DNA of 64,000 nt from Elysia chlorotica (taxonomy: Eukaryota > Mollusca > Gastropoda > Plakobranchidae), in NCBI GenBank assembly GCA_003991915.1, contig RQTK01000013.1:430457-494456 (forward strand), written 5' to 3'. The translations under genes and the position numbers were made by a program. This document shows positions 38,953 to 50,395 of the stretch, piece by piece. The notes under the pieces are model-generated. The model worked only from the letters and a program-made list of their open reading frames with translations. It made no database searches and was not told where the DNA came from. The stretch's first letter is position 1; each line of letters starts with the position of its first letter.

Positions 38953-39430
38953 CACACATCACCCCCCCCCCTCTTCATCCTCTCACTCAATTTATTTCCC
39001 CTCCTTATAATATTCTTCTGCCAGTGCCAGTTTGCTTGTCGTGTACTCCGCTGCTTTTGGTGTAAGTTCTCATCTTACATAATCGTTTGAGTATCACACC
39101 TGTGCACTTAACCGTATCTGTTATGTTTGTGTGCACTGTGACTGCAACTCGTAAGCCCAATGTTCCCAGACTTTATTGATATAAGTAGGCCCTATGCTCC
39201 ATAGTACATGTATAACGTTTGTTGCCTGCCCTTGGTCAGCCCAAACTCGAGCTGATCGGAGCACAACAGTGACCAACGAAGCTTGGTCGTCACAGACTCT
39301 GAGCAAGACCTGCTTGACGAGTCGGCTGAAGCCACTCCTGGTCGAAAAGCCTGTTAAAATGCAGCCATGCTCTTTGATTTTTTTGTAGTTCCTCGGCCTC
39401 ATGTAGGGCCTACTTCGCATAAACCATGAA

Positions 39431-39625
<195 letters not shown>

Positions 39626-40086
39626 TTTAAATCATGTAAAGTACATGACCATTCTTGCGTAAAAAATCCAAACATATTGATGACAAACTCAAGTATTCAA
39701 GATATGCCAGGACCATGTTTTATTTTTTCTAGCACAGTTCGTCGCTAAGCATTATTACATGAAAAAAATATTGTAATGATGTAAATTGTGTATCATTTTC
39801 TGTTTTCATGTTTTCTCTGCGCCATTGTATATTGAGGCTGACAGACTGTTACATAGTGTTCAGTTTGACATGTCAAAATTCAATGTAATAAATTTATATG
39901 GATCTGCATTCATAATCAATATTACTGTTTATAATATGTTCCTTTCTTCTGTGATTACTAGTTTCACATTTTCGCAAAACGAACTATCCATGAAATTTTA
40001 TTTTTATTTTTATTTCTAGTACCGGTAACCTATACAAAGTTGACCTTTTATTGTCATTTTGAACGTTTTGTATAGCTGCTTTTGAA
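39626..40086. other. AT-rich non-coding stretch
   Basis: No gene is seen. A small imperfect hairpin with CTATACAAA and TTTGTATAG arms lies at about 40031-40079, just before the larger hairpin. Confidence 0.4.
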
Positions 40087-40232
40087 GTCAGTAAAAAAGG
40101 TAAATGTCAACTTTGTTAGAAACACACGTTGTCAACACACAAGGCAATCAAATAAATAAAATTGAAGTTTTTTGTGTGTTGACATGACAACGTGTGTTTC
40201 TAACAAAGTTGACATTTACCTTTTTTACTGAC
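40087..40232. repeat. Near-perfect hairpin, 56-bp stem and 29-nt loop
   Basis: The left arm (40087-40142) starts GTCAGTAAAAAAGGTAAATG, and the right arm (40172-40232) ends with its exact reverse complement. The first 47 bases pair without a mismatch, then the right arm has a 5-nt bulge, then 9 more pairs. It could be a small foldback or MITE-like element, or a hairpin RNA source. Strand of any transcript is unknown. Confidence 0.88.
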
Positions 40233-41095
40233 TATTCTAACTATTCACTCGTAATCCCTGTTTACATGGTAAACAAATTAATTTAACTGTCACAAATTTA
40301 TAACGCTTCTCTTTGTGGTTCAGGTGTCCGTTGTCTCACGTCTCTAACACATTTCCTAACTGCGCTTGTGTACCATCAGTGCACTCACCTACGCGTCATC
40401 TCAACTACATGTTATTTTTAGAATCTAAAACGCTGAAAAACTTGGCTTTCTTTCCCCGCAGATCTACTCCACAAGCAACCTCTTTTCGAAATTGCCATTT
40501 TCTAACCCCAGTTTGCTACCTGTGTAGCAAGGATGTGTTGCAGATGAAAGTATTCCTGGGGATGCGTCAATCTAGGCACGACGAGCATTTGCTTTACTCT
40601 CTCTGACTATTTGCTTTACCAAGCCTGGAGATTTTAGAAGCTGGCAGTACTGTAGTACTATTTTGCCCAAGTCCAAGGTAATGTAGCGATGCTACAAACC
40701 AAGGGACAGATACTTAACTCGTTATGTTAGGGGACAGTCATTTTAATGATAGGAAAGATGAACCGGTTAGTCGAGGGAAAACTTCCAATTTAGTTGTTGC
40801 ATTCGTGAAAAGAGACTTTGTAAACGGTAATCATTATTTTAACTCAAATAGGCTACCTAATAATGTACATATACAGTTTTTGTTAATGCGTTTTCTTTCT
40901 TTTTCATTAGAATTATGAAATTTGTACCTTTTAAGCTAATTATAGAATTGGAAAAATAGAATTTGGTTTTTAAAGCAATTGTATAAAGTCTGAAATCTCA
41001 CGGTCACCCAATCATCCAGCTTTTATACCAGTTGAATCTCGGTGTCTGTCATAGACAATTATAAATCTATGGTGTCTGTTTAACCGTTTGACCCT
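40233..41095. other. Non-coding stretch
   Basis: The open frame at 40313-40606 has no recognisable domain and I do not call it a gene. Nothing else is seen. Confidence 0.4.
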
Positions 41096-41117
41096 CTCTT
41101 TCTCTCTCTCTCTCTCT

Positions 41118-42025
41118 AAAGAAACATACCTGAAACCATGGGGAAAAAAACAAAAACAAAACAAAAGACCAACCTAACAAACAAAGCGAATTGAAAATTC
41201 AAATTCTTAGTTTGGCATTAAGCGATTGATAGTTTAACGGAAAAAAAAAAACCAACAAAAAGCACCTGGGCATGACAACGCTTTTTGTGTTGTTTTTTTT
41301 AAACTCCAGTCCATCAAAAACTATTATGATTTGAGAGCTTCTTACTAAAGAGCCATTATCACGACAGAACTCAGAGCCTTCACCCTGACAGCAATCTCGG
41401 ATGCCAATATTTTAACCTTGCGTTCATGTCAAGCAAGGGTGAGGTCTATTCGATTGTGTTTTGATTTAAATAGGCCGCATATTGTTATCAAAATGTGTCA
41501 TCATGTGTCTATACTGAGTTTTTCAGAATCGTAAGTAGGCTACTATTACTTACTTACTGCCCTTTTTGCCGTCGGCAATTAGGCAATAGGCTACTATAAT
41601 TATATTTAATTTCATTTTAAATACCGGTAGATAATAACTAGATCTACCAGCCTCTACAAAATTAATGATCTACATCCCAGGCCTACACAAAATCAAGGAA
41701 AACTACGTATCTCCCTTTACCCATTTCCAAAAAGGATGGGCAGATCACACTTATTTGCCATCAATTATACCAGATAATTATAGTTAAATACTTATGTCGA
41801 CCAGGCATTACTCTGGAGGAATGGATGGGCAGGCCTATAAGTATAACCTATAATTTTAGTGAAATGCTTAGTTAAAAAACAACAAAAACCAATCAACAAT
41901 CTAAAGCAGTGGAACACAGACAAAAAAACTATAGCTAAAACGGTTCAATGTACATGATAAAGGTAATAGAACCTCGTTGCTTCGACATAAAAAATAAAAT
42001 TGTCAAAAGATAATTTACACGACAG
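41118..42025 (+). repeat. Left arm of a long inverted repeat (foldback)
   Basis: It starts AAAGAAACATACCTGAAACC, just after a short CT run, and ends at ATAATTTACACGACA, where a GAA tract begins. The whole arm recurs in reverse complement at 43113-44034 with scattered substitutions and indels. No protein is recognisable in it. Confidence 0.92.
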
Positions 42026-42206
42026 AAGAAGAAGAAGAAGAAGAAGAAGAAGAAGAAGAAGAAGAAGAAGAAGAAGAAGAAGAAGAAGAAGAAGAAGAAG
42101 AAGAAGAAGAAGAAGAAGAAGAAGAAGAAGAAGAAGAAGAAGAAGAAGAAGAAGAAGAACAACAACAACAACAACAACAAGAAGAAGAACAAGAAGAAGA
42201 AGAAGA
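42025..42206. repeat. (GAA)45 tract with (ACA)n and mixed end
   Basis: There are 135 nt of perfect GAA (42025-42159), then about seven ACA units, then GAA/CAA to about 42206. It sits at the inner edge of the left foldback arm. Poly-Arg, poly-Phe and poly-Leu frames are artefacts. Confidence 0.96.
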
Positions 42207-42379
42207 CGATTACAAGATTGGGGCATATCTCCTTACGTAGAGTAAAAAGAAATAGTAATAAACTTGTGAGACATTCCTTGGACAATAGTGCTCTTCCAGC
42301 GTCATTCTATGAAACGCTACTTGAAACTAACGAGAAACAGAAGTCCCTTTATGTTTCAATTCAATCTTACATACCCAAC

Positions 42380-42536
42380 GGATGTCGGTATCAGTTTAAT
42401 ATGACCGGTTGAGAGAGGGGTCATGGTATGTCCGCCCTGTCTCGTATGTGGCAGTGCATTAAATTGTCATACGTCAGACTTGGGGCCCAGCCACAATAAT
42501 AGTGCTAACGTTGGACTTTAAACTAACTCAACTCAA
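42380..42536 (+). repeat. SINE copy D (3' part) in the foldback spacer
   Basis: It begins GGATGTCGGTATCAGTTTAA and carries TATGACCGGTTGAGAGAGGG, GTCATGGTATGTCCGCCCTG, TTGTCATACGTCAGACTTGG and AGTGCTAACGTTGGAC, with an AACTCAACTCAA tail. No tRNA head is present. Confidence 0.8.
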
Positions 42537-42557
42537 TCAGGCAATGGTAAAATATAT

Positions 42558-42559
<2 letters not shown>

Positions 42560-42612
<53 letters not shown>

Positions 42613-42697
42613 ACAGTTAAACAGACAGACAGACAGACAGCAGAGAGGGAGACACAGAGAAACAAAGAAAGATAAATAGATAGATAGATAGATAGAA
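42560..42697. repeat. (GA)n, (GACA)n and (GATA)n compound microsatellite
   Basis: GA run at about 42561-42611, GACA units at about 42621-42640 and GATA units at about 42673-42697, separated by purine-rich sequence. Confidence 0.92.
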
Positions 42698-43112
42698 GGT
42701 TTAGGGGGGGTGGCTGTAGTTTTGGAAACCGAATTCCTCTCAACATTGATTTTGCTAAAAGAGTCGTTAAATATGGTGTGATTTTTTTATACTACATATA
42801 ACTATGCAACAAGGATATGATTTTTGTTTTGTTTTTTTTTGTTTTTAGGTCAAGCCTTCCGTAGCGAATGAATGAGTCATCGTCTTGAAAGAACGAAACT
42901 CTTAGTCATACTCAGTTTTACAGTTTTATGTACATGCACCTCTTACTTTCCTTTTCGTAGTGAGGCTTTCAGTATCACAAATGCATTACGTGTATGGCTC
43001 ATTTTACGAAAATAAATACCTTTTGTCTTGGGCTCTTTTAATACAGGGGTTGGGGGGGGGGGGGGAAAATTATCGATTGTGTATTTTCTGTCGTTCAAGC
43101 TTTTTTCTTCCT

Positions 43113-44034
43113 CGTGTCGTGTAAATTATGTTTTAACAATTTAATTTTTTATGTCGAAGCAACGAGGTTCTATTACCTTTATCATGTACATTGAACCGTT
43201 TTAGCTATAGTTTTTTTTTTTTTGTCTGTGTTCCACTGCTTTAGATTGTTGATTGGTTTTTGTTGTTTTTTAAACTAAGCATTTCACTAAAATTATAGGT
43301 TTATAGGCCTACCCATCCATTCCTCCAGAGTAATGCCTGGTCGACATAAGTATTTAACTATAATTATCTGGTATAATTGGTGGCAAATAAGTGTGATCTG
43401 CCCATCCTTTTTGGAAATGGGTAAAGGGGGATACGTAGGTGGACTCTGGTTTTCCTTGATTTTGTGTAGGCCTGGGATGTAGATCATTAATTTTGTAGAG
43501 GCTGGTAGATCTAGTTATTTTCTACCGGAATTTAAAATGAAATTAAATATAATTATAGTAGCCTAATTGCCGACGGCAAAAAGGGCAGTAAGTAAGTAAT
43601 AGTAGCCTACTTTCGATTCTGAAAAACTCAGTATAGACACATGATAACAATATGCGGACTATTTAAATCAAAACACAATCGAATAGAACTCACCCTTGCT
43701 TGACATGAACGCAAGGTTAAAATGTTGGCATCCGAGATTGATGTCAGGGTGAATCCTCTGAGTTCTGTCGTGATAATGGCTCTTTAGTAAGAAGCTCTCA
43801 AATCATAATAGTTTTTGATGGACTGGAGTTTCAAAAAAAAAAAATAAATAAATAAATAAACCACAAAAAGCGTTGTCATGCCCGGGTGCTTTTTGTTGGG
43901 GTTATTTTCCGTTTAACCTATTAATCGCTTAATGCCAAACTAAGAATTTGAATTTTCAATTCGCTTTGTTTGTTAGGTTGGTCTTTTGTTTTGTTTTTGT
44001 TTTTTTTCCTCATGGTTTCAGGTATGTTTCTTTA
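43113..44034 (-). repeat. Right arm of the long inverted repeat (foldback)
   Basis: The reverse complement of 41118-42025: it begins TGTCGTGTAAATTATGTTTT and ends GGTTTCAGGTATGTTTCTTT. It has its own differences, including an (AAAT)n insertion near 43840 and a longer GTGGACTCTGG segment near 43440, so it is not an assembly mirror image. A 64-codon minus-strand frame at 43293-43487 is not preserved in the other arm. Confidence 0.92.
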
Positions 44035-44240
44035 TTTAGCCTATTTTTTTTAGGCTCATTGCCGCCCTGTTTAGTATATAAAAAAGAAGAACTCCGTGTG
44101 TATTGCACTGGCGCACCTATTCCTTCCAGCAAGGCTCGGTCTCTGCGTGTGCTTACCAGACCTCATTATTAAGCTTATATTAACTTCGTTGAATTTCGTG
44201 TTTACCTGTGGCAGGTTGGGATGAGTCGCTTCTCTGCTAT

Positions 44241-44271
44241 GCGCGCGCGCGCGCGCGTGTGTGTGTGTGTG
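44241..44271. repeat. (GC)n followed by (GT)n, Z-DNA-prone
   Basis: Alternating CGCGCG passes into GTGTGT, about 31 nt of pure purine-pyrimidine alternation. Confidence 0.88.
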
Positions 44272-45600
44272 GAATATCAGTGCCAGTAGGAGGGTTTGTA
44301 ACCTAACTCTGTACCCTACAGTAAGAAACTGTGCTGTACCAGACTATTATTTTTTTTTTCAGGTAACCTATGTATCTTTATTTTCAGTAGGCGCGGTTAG
44401 TAACTAACTGTCGTTGAGCTCGAGCACCTACAGCATAGTGTGCGAATTAGTTTATATGTATGAAGTTCAGTAATCAAGTGTAAGTGAAGGAGGGCGGTTT
44501 GAAAATATATTTCTGTTTGGCTTGTTACCTCATCTTTTCTTGTGGAGACTATTATTGATTCATTGCGATCAGACACAACTTTTTACTCTCGATAATTGGA
44601 AAGGATTATTCAAGTCTTTTTCAATATTATTTCCCATTCTTGAATATAACCCACTCATAAAATTTTATTATAAAACTTTGTACATGTACGTAAGTATTAT
44701 AAAACCTGCGTTTTAGAGCCATATGTGTTGTGTAGCCTTTGTTCAAATGCGAGTAACAGAAAATTGAATGAGGTATCTTGGTATTACATTCACATCGTAA
44801 TTGTGATTGCCTTTTCACTTCCCAGTTGCGGGCCTGCTTGCAGCTTTATAAATTAAATAATTCGTGTGTGGGTCTATCTTTGGCAAGAGATTTTAATATC
44901 TTAAATGTATGGTTGCAAATGTTCCAGACACATTCCATAACGAGTTCGATTCAGAATATTTAGACGCCCAATTAATAATGACGGTATGGAGTTAATTATC
45001 TCTCTTGTTTTCCATCAACATGATGGGTGACTTCTAAAGTATCAGTTTCGTCTCCTTTTGAAGTTTATTAAGACATGAAAAATGTAGGCCTAATTTTTCT
45101 GTTCGTATCTTTAAAAAAAAATTAGAGAACAAATTTTTTATAACTAAAATAATGGTGTTGCACCCTGACTCATCATGGAAAGTATTCTTAGCCAAGCCTT
45201 CCTAGTTCTGAGATTACCCACTTTTGTGGACTTGGTATATTTGTATAACTAATTAAAAACTCAATGAGGTGTCGGTCTTAACCTATGAAAAAGAAGGGCT
45301 ATGTTTGTGCAGCTGTCACATTCTATTATGAGATGTAACATGATACAATATTCCTCAATGCTGACTGTCCTGTATCACGTCATCCCTGAGTGAGAGAGAC
45401 AAGAATGGTTCTAAATAATGTACGATTAATAGGTGTTGGCAGAATATGTCTGTGCTCATCTTATTCTCTTGCTTTTTTGTAAGTTAAACTCATTGTGTGG
45501 TCCCATTAATGCTCTATGTAAACATTGCAAAATGTTATCTTTTAAACTGAAAGTGTAGTTAATTTTAAATTCCAAATTTATAAATTGAAAAATATCTTGC
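44272..45600. other. AT-rich non-coding stretch
   Basis: No supportable feature. Open frames are short and overlap on both strands. Confidence 0.4.
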
Positions 45601-45602
45601 GT

Positions 45603-45855
45603 CAATAGCGGTAGCCCTGGGGTCGAACACCGGCTTCCGACGCAAGAGATCCGTGGTTTGAGCCCTGGCAATTTCGCCCTCCTATTGATTGGGTCGGTGC
45701 CAGTTGAATGTGACCGGCTAAGACAGGAGTCGTGGTATCCCCACCCTGTCTCTGTACATGTATGGCATCAAATAGAATTGTCAGACGTCAGTCACAAAGC
45801 CCGCCCACAATATAGTCTATAAGTGCTGTCGTTGGACTTAAACCCAACTCAACAA
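45603..45855 (+). repeat. SINE copy E (nearly full length), upstream of the FRRS1-like gene
   Basis: The head GCGGTAGCCCTGGGGTCGAA and CACCGGCTTCCGACGCAAGA match copy A. The B-box position reads GTGGTTTGAGCCC, a decayed form. The body (GGGTCGGTGCCAGTTGAATG, TGACCGGCTAAGACAGGAGT, CGTGGTATCCCCACCCTGTC) and the CCCAACTCAACAACTC tail agree with the other copies. It lies about 0.47 kb before the first coding exon, in the same orientation. Confidence 0.82.
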
Positions 45856-46291
45856 CTCTTACATCTACATTATGCCAGTTCCAGGATTTGTTTTGTACAA
45901 TATACCATACCAGTACTTAATTAAATAATAAATGTCAGCCACTTTTGTGTACACTTCAGTCTCTACATTTCGATCGGACGGACAATCTTGCAACTATGTC
46001 CAGTTCATAAATGTAGTCTATGCTTAAGCATTCAATTACTGCTTTTCCTAAACTTCCCTTTTCTACTTATATAATTTATGATGTGCAATGTGCAATAGCT
46101 TTGGTCTGCGCTTAAAATCGACCTGCTAATTCATAAAACTTTATTTTGTAACACGTGTCACTATTGTGACATCATTAAATAATTTTTTTTTTGAAATTTC
46201 CAAAGTTATTTTTCATAATAAAACTAAAGTCATTTCTTGAACTGTAGACATAATAAACCCATACATATATTCTGTTTCACAACCTACACAG

Positions 46292-46326
46292 ACCCACTGA
46301 ACTGACGGGAAAAGCCGGACTGACAG
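46292..46326 (+). promoter_or_regulatory. Possible 5' UTR segment after a candidate splice acceptor
   Basis: A pyrimidine-containing stretch ending in ACACAG (46286-46291) lies 35 nt before the first ATG and resembles a 3' splice site. If it is used, the gene has one or more upstream non-coding exons and its promoter lies elsewhere. I see no convincing TATA box or initiator directly upstream. This is inference only. Confidence 0.3.
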
Positions 46327-48063
46327 ATGATCATGGTGCCAGCAGTGCTGGCCACGTCCCTGGCCTGGACTCTCGTCTCTGTGCTGTCCTTGAGCCAGGC
46401 CGCCCTGTACGACCAGAGCGAGTGCTGCAGTTGTACGGACCTCAAGCCTAGGGTCAAGGTTGGAGGACCCAACCCGCAGAAAATGCCCTCTCCCTTCTTG
46501 ATCAGAGTGGCGCAGGATAACTACAGCCCTCGTGTCCCAGTAGAAGGTGAGACATTTTTGTCTCTCTAGTCTCATTCTTTCCATGTCTCTCTCTTTTTAT
46601 TTAGGTATAAATGATAGAATAGCCGCTGTTTTTCTATGATGCCAGGCTATCTGAGTGAATGAAAAACATATTAGAAGCAGTACTGATACATTCATGTATA
46701 GATCAAGACTGATACATGTATGTATAATATACATCATTGTTAGTATTAAATTAAGAAATTTATAATAAGGATATGAGGAAGTTTGATTTCTTTGCTTTTT
46801 TTCCATTTATGTTTAAAAAAAATGATCTTTCCTTCCAGTTGAAATCACAGCAAGGCCACCCCATGCTTACAGAGCGTTTGTTATTGGAGCTTACAAGTAT
46901 CCTTACACCCAGGGTGCCATGCCTGTAGGAGAATTAAAGCTTATGTCTGGTGACGAGAATCAAGTCAGGGAGGACTGCAAGAATGTCGACGGCAGTGCTG
47001 GCATTTACTCAGTGAGTCAGAGCCCATTAAGTTTTTAAATATTATTGGCAGAAAGTTTGAAGCAGAAGTTTGGATGATAAAGTATACTCTACGAAAGAAC
47101 TTTGGAAATTCAACAATTTTTCAATAAGTGTTGTTGGTTTGTTTTGTTCTTTTTTTTTGCTAAAGGTGTTGCAAAAAAAAAAAAAAAGAGAAGAGTCTCT
47201 AAATTTAGGTACATTTGCTCATAGTGATAGAGCAGTTCAAAACATTAGGCACTCTATATCATAAAAATAGAATTATCTGTCCTCATAATAATGTAGATGT
47301 ACTTCAGGTTAAATTAAGAAATTCTTATTTAATGAATGAAGACCTTTTTAGTTTCTACACATTAACATTTGATGAAAAATGTGATGAAAATGATTTGCTA
47401 TAAGACATCAATAGGTCAGTAGGTGTTGAATTTATTGCTTTAGATTTTTGAGTGTGCCCTTCTCCTCTCTTTGAAAGGGCCAGCTTTAAATTACTTTTAC
47501 TCACCAGCAATTTTAATGTGTATTGCTTTGTCATAGAAGTGTTTTGATTTTCATAACTAATGGCCTTTGTAAAAAATTATCTGATATTTGAAGAATGCTC
47601 TGACAAATGACGATGTCATGCCCAAGAGGAATATGAAATTCAAGTGGACTGCCAACAGGTCCTATGGCCATGTTGAATTCAGGTAAGAGGACAGAATGAA
47701 TCAGTTTTGATTTCAGTAGGCCTACATGTAGTTATGTGTTTTGGCTTGTGTGGACAGAACACTTAAACTTGCGCAACAAAATATCTCTTGCCTCTCATAG
47801 TGTCTTTTTTCAATGCTTACAAACTTTCGTTTTGTGTGTGAGAGTCCCCTCCAAGAAAAGAAAAATTAGTTATTAGCATAACCTAGGAACGTTTCTAAAT
47901 GTACCTGAATTGATATACTTATTTATTTTGTTTTAAATCTCCCTGCATCTGTATTTACTCCAGGGCTACATTTGTTGTGGATGATCAGACTTACTGGGTG
48001 TCGGAGAAATCTGAAATTTTGGCTGATGCTCTCTCAGGAGACCCTGCCATCTCCAGGAGTCAG
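46327..48063 (+). other. Exons 1-4 of the FRRS1-like gene: signal peptide and Reeler domain
   Basis: Residues 1-25 form a hydrophobic leader ending in SLSQA, a plausible signal-peptidase site, so the N-terminus should be extracellular or lumenal. Residues 33-36 read CCSC, followed by a Reeler-type fold. Seen are SPFLIRV, then exon 2 with RPPHAYRAFVIGAY and ELKLMSGD, then exon 3 with FKWTANRSYGHVEFRATFVV running across the 3/4 junction, and exon 4 with QTYWV. The FKW...GHVEFRATFV block matches the conserved end of Reeler domains. N152-R-S is a potential glycosylation sequon. The Reeler assignment is by recognition of this pattern, not by search. Confidence 0.85.
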
Positions 48064-50362
48064 GTGAAGTTCAATGATTTATTTTTATGTGGAGGCATTT
48101 TGAGTTTCACAATATTTCAGGACTAATATTTACAGTAGGCCTATAAATTGCTTAAGATAAATAATGTTTAGGATCAATTATGTATAATACACACTTTTAG
48201 GCTGTCCCCTTTTAGATTTTCAGATTTAAGAAGTAAACATGATTGTTAAGACCCCTACAAATTTCTTTTATTATTTTCTTTAAGTACATCTAGAAAAATT
48301 ATGCAAAGCAGGGACAATTTTAAAGTTGTAATAGGTCTGCAAACAAAACAACAACAAAAAACATAAAAATATTCTGTCCTGCAGCTATTAATATAAAATG
48401 GTGCATTACTCTGTTAACAAAATAAGAAAAGATCATGTAAATCTTTATTTGTCCCTTTGAGGGAGATTCGACTTGGAAACGGTATTACACACATATGATT
48501 TTAAGTAACTGAACCAAAAATGTACATGATTTTTAGAAACAGAAAAAATTACATTTAATAAGATTAATGACTCTTTACATATAAGTGCTGTAGAAACAAA
48601 TACATATGAAGTTAAACTGAAAAGTATTTAAGCACATACCGTCTACGTCGATAGGAAAACGTGAACCTTTTCTTTTACTTATTTTTTCCCCCAATACTTC
48701 ACACTAACAGCTGCAAGCTTGCATACACACAATTGTTCTAGGATGAAATTCTCAGATTCTATGACCTTGATGGTTTAAATGAGTTATTGTAAAGGTCAGT
48801 TCTAGCTTTGCGTTGAACCATGGATCGCTACGAGTAGAATACTTAAACTCTTGATTCAGTGGTTAAATTATGTCTTTGGTTCTATCTAGACATTTTTTCA
48901 ATAGTTGACTCTTACAGAGATCAATGAAAGATGGTAGGTCCAGTTAAATTATTTTACCTGCTCTCTTGGTCAAGTTATCTATCGCATGTTTTCCAAATTT
49001 CAGGAATGGTTTAGTGTTTGATAGAGAAGTTAAACCAAAACATGACTCTTAAATGATTGATATCTATTGATGTCTTTTACTCTTCCTGAAATTGTCGGTT
49101 GTTTTGTTTATGCAAACATTAAAAAATTGTTATTGATTTCCTAAAAAGAAAGATAATCTGCTGTGAGATAACAAGTCAGAAAAGGGCCAACTTGCATTGT
49201 CTTTTTTTCTCTAATGGGATTTTGGAATTTGAATAATATTTAAGACTGATATTCTGACAACTTTTTGGAGTGTAAAATACTCTGTATTAAAGAAATATAA
49301 ATTGAACTGATTTTCCGCATGACAGTTTACTGCACCGATCAGTGTGGACCAGTGTGGTGAGAGCAAAGGATGTTACCGTGAGCCGGCTGGCTGTATCGAG
49401 CCACACTGTACTTACATCCTTACCTGGAACAGTGATGACTCCAACTATATCACATTTGAGCTGGGAGGTTTAGCAGATACAGCTGCTGACAGATATGTAG
49501 CTGTTGCCCTATCTGATGATACATATATGGTAAGATTTTTTTACTGAAACCTCAAATGTTTCCATTTATTCCTGGGACTCGGATATAAAAATGAAATAGT
49601 TAAACATGCAGGTGTCATTGTAATTTTTAAGGCTCTCTTTATTTTATCATTACCTAGACCTTAAAAGCAACCATTCTGATAACAATCTTAATGTGGGAGC
49701 AATAGCATTGTCTCCTGGGTTCCCTAGAAAGTTTCTATATGGAAATGAGATACATAGGCCCTAATGAGAAAAAATTCAGAAAGGAATTTTTTTAATTAAT
49801 TACAACAGCACTGATAAGAAAGGAATGTTTTTATATATCACAACATTGCTGATGCTTGAATCAGATGTTTGATTAATGATATAGATTGTTTGCCTCATAT
49901 TAAACCAACATACAGGGTGATGACACGGTCTTTGTTTGTGCTCACAACTCCGCTACTGATAGAACTGGACTCTATGTGCATTACAACAAGGACGATCCTA
50001 CAAGGAGCTTCAAAATTCCCAAAAATAACAAATCTGTTAAAGACGATGTAAGTTTCTGATAGTTATAGCCAAGACATAAAGCACTCTCAAGTTCATTTGT
50101 TTTCCATTCAGTTCCAAATCTATAGTTATTTAATATGTTGTCTCTTAGTCTTGTAACATCAATTGAAAAAGCTTAAAAGCCTGTTTTGTTTAAAGATACC
50201 TTAAGTTACCCACACTCATGTTTTAGAGACTATGTTTAGATTTTTGTAAACCAGTTTTATAGAGTAGGCCTACTTAGATAGCCTAAAGTATATATAGATA
50301 GTTCTCTTGTTTTTTTTAAGTATACATTACTTAAAAGTTCTAAAATAAAAAAAATAAAAAAA

Positions 50363-50395
<33 letters not shown>

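Noticed and set aside
40313..40606. 97-codon plus-strand open frame after the 40.1-kb hairpin
   Set aside because: No recognised domain, no supporting splice structure, and codon use is not distinctive.
41935..42285. Poly-Phe, poly-Leu and poly-Arg frames over the GAA tract
   Set aside because: Pure products of the GAA repeat in three frames.
41118..44034. The long inverted repeat as an assembly artefact (false palindrome)
   Set aside because: The arms differ by independent indels (for example the AAAT insertion near 43840 and the GAA tract in the left arm) and substitutions, which a mirrored misassembly would not produce. Long reads would still be the decisive test.
46213..46584. 123-codon minus-strand open frame opposite exon 1
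   Set aside because: Antisense shadow of the GC-richer first coding exon, with no domain.
47215..47403. 62-codon frame in intron 2 of the FRRS1-like gene
   Set aside because: It lies between well-fitting exons 2 and 3, has no domain, and including it would break the continuous Reeler domain.
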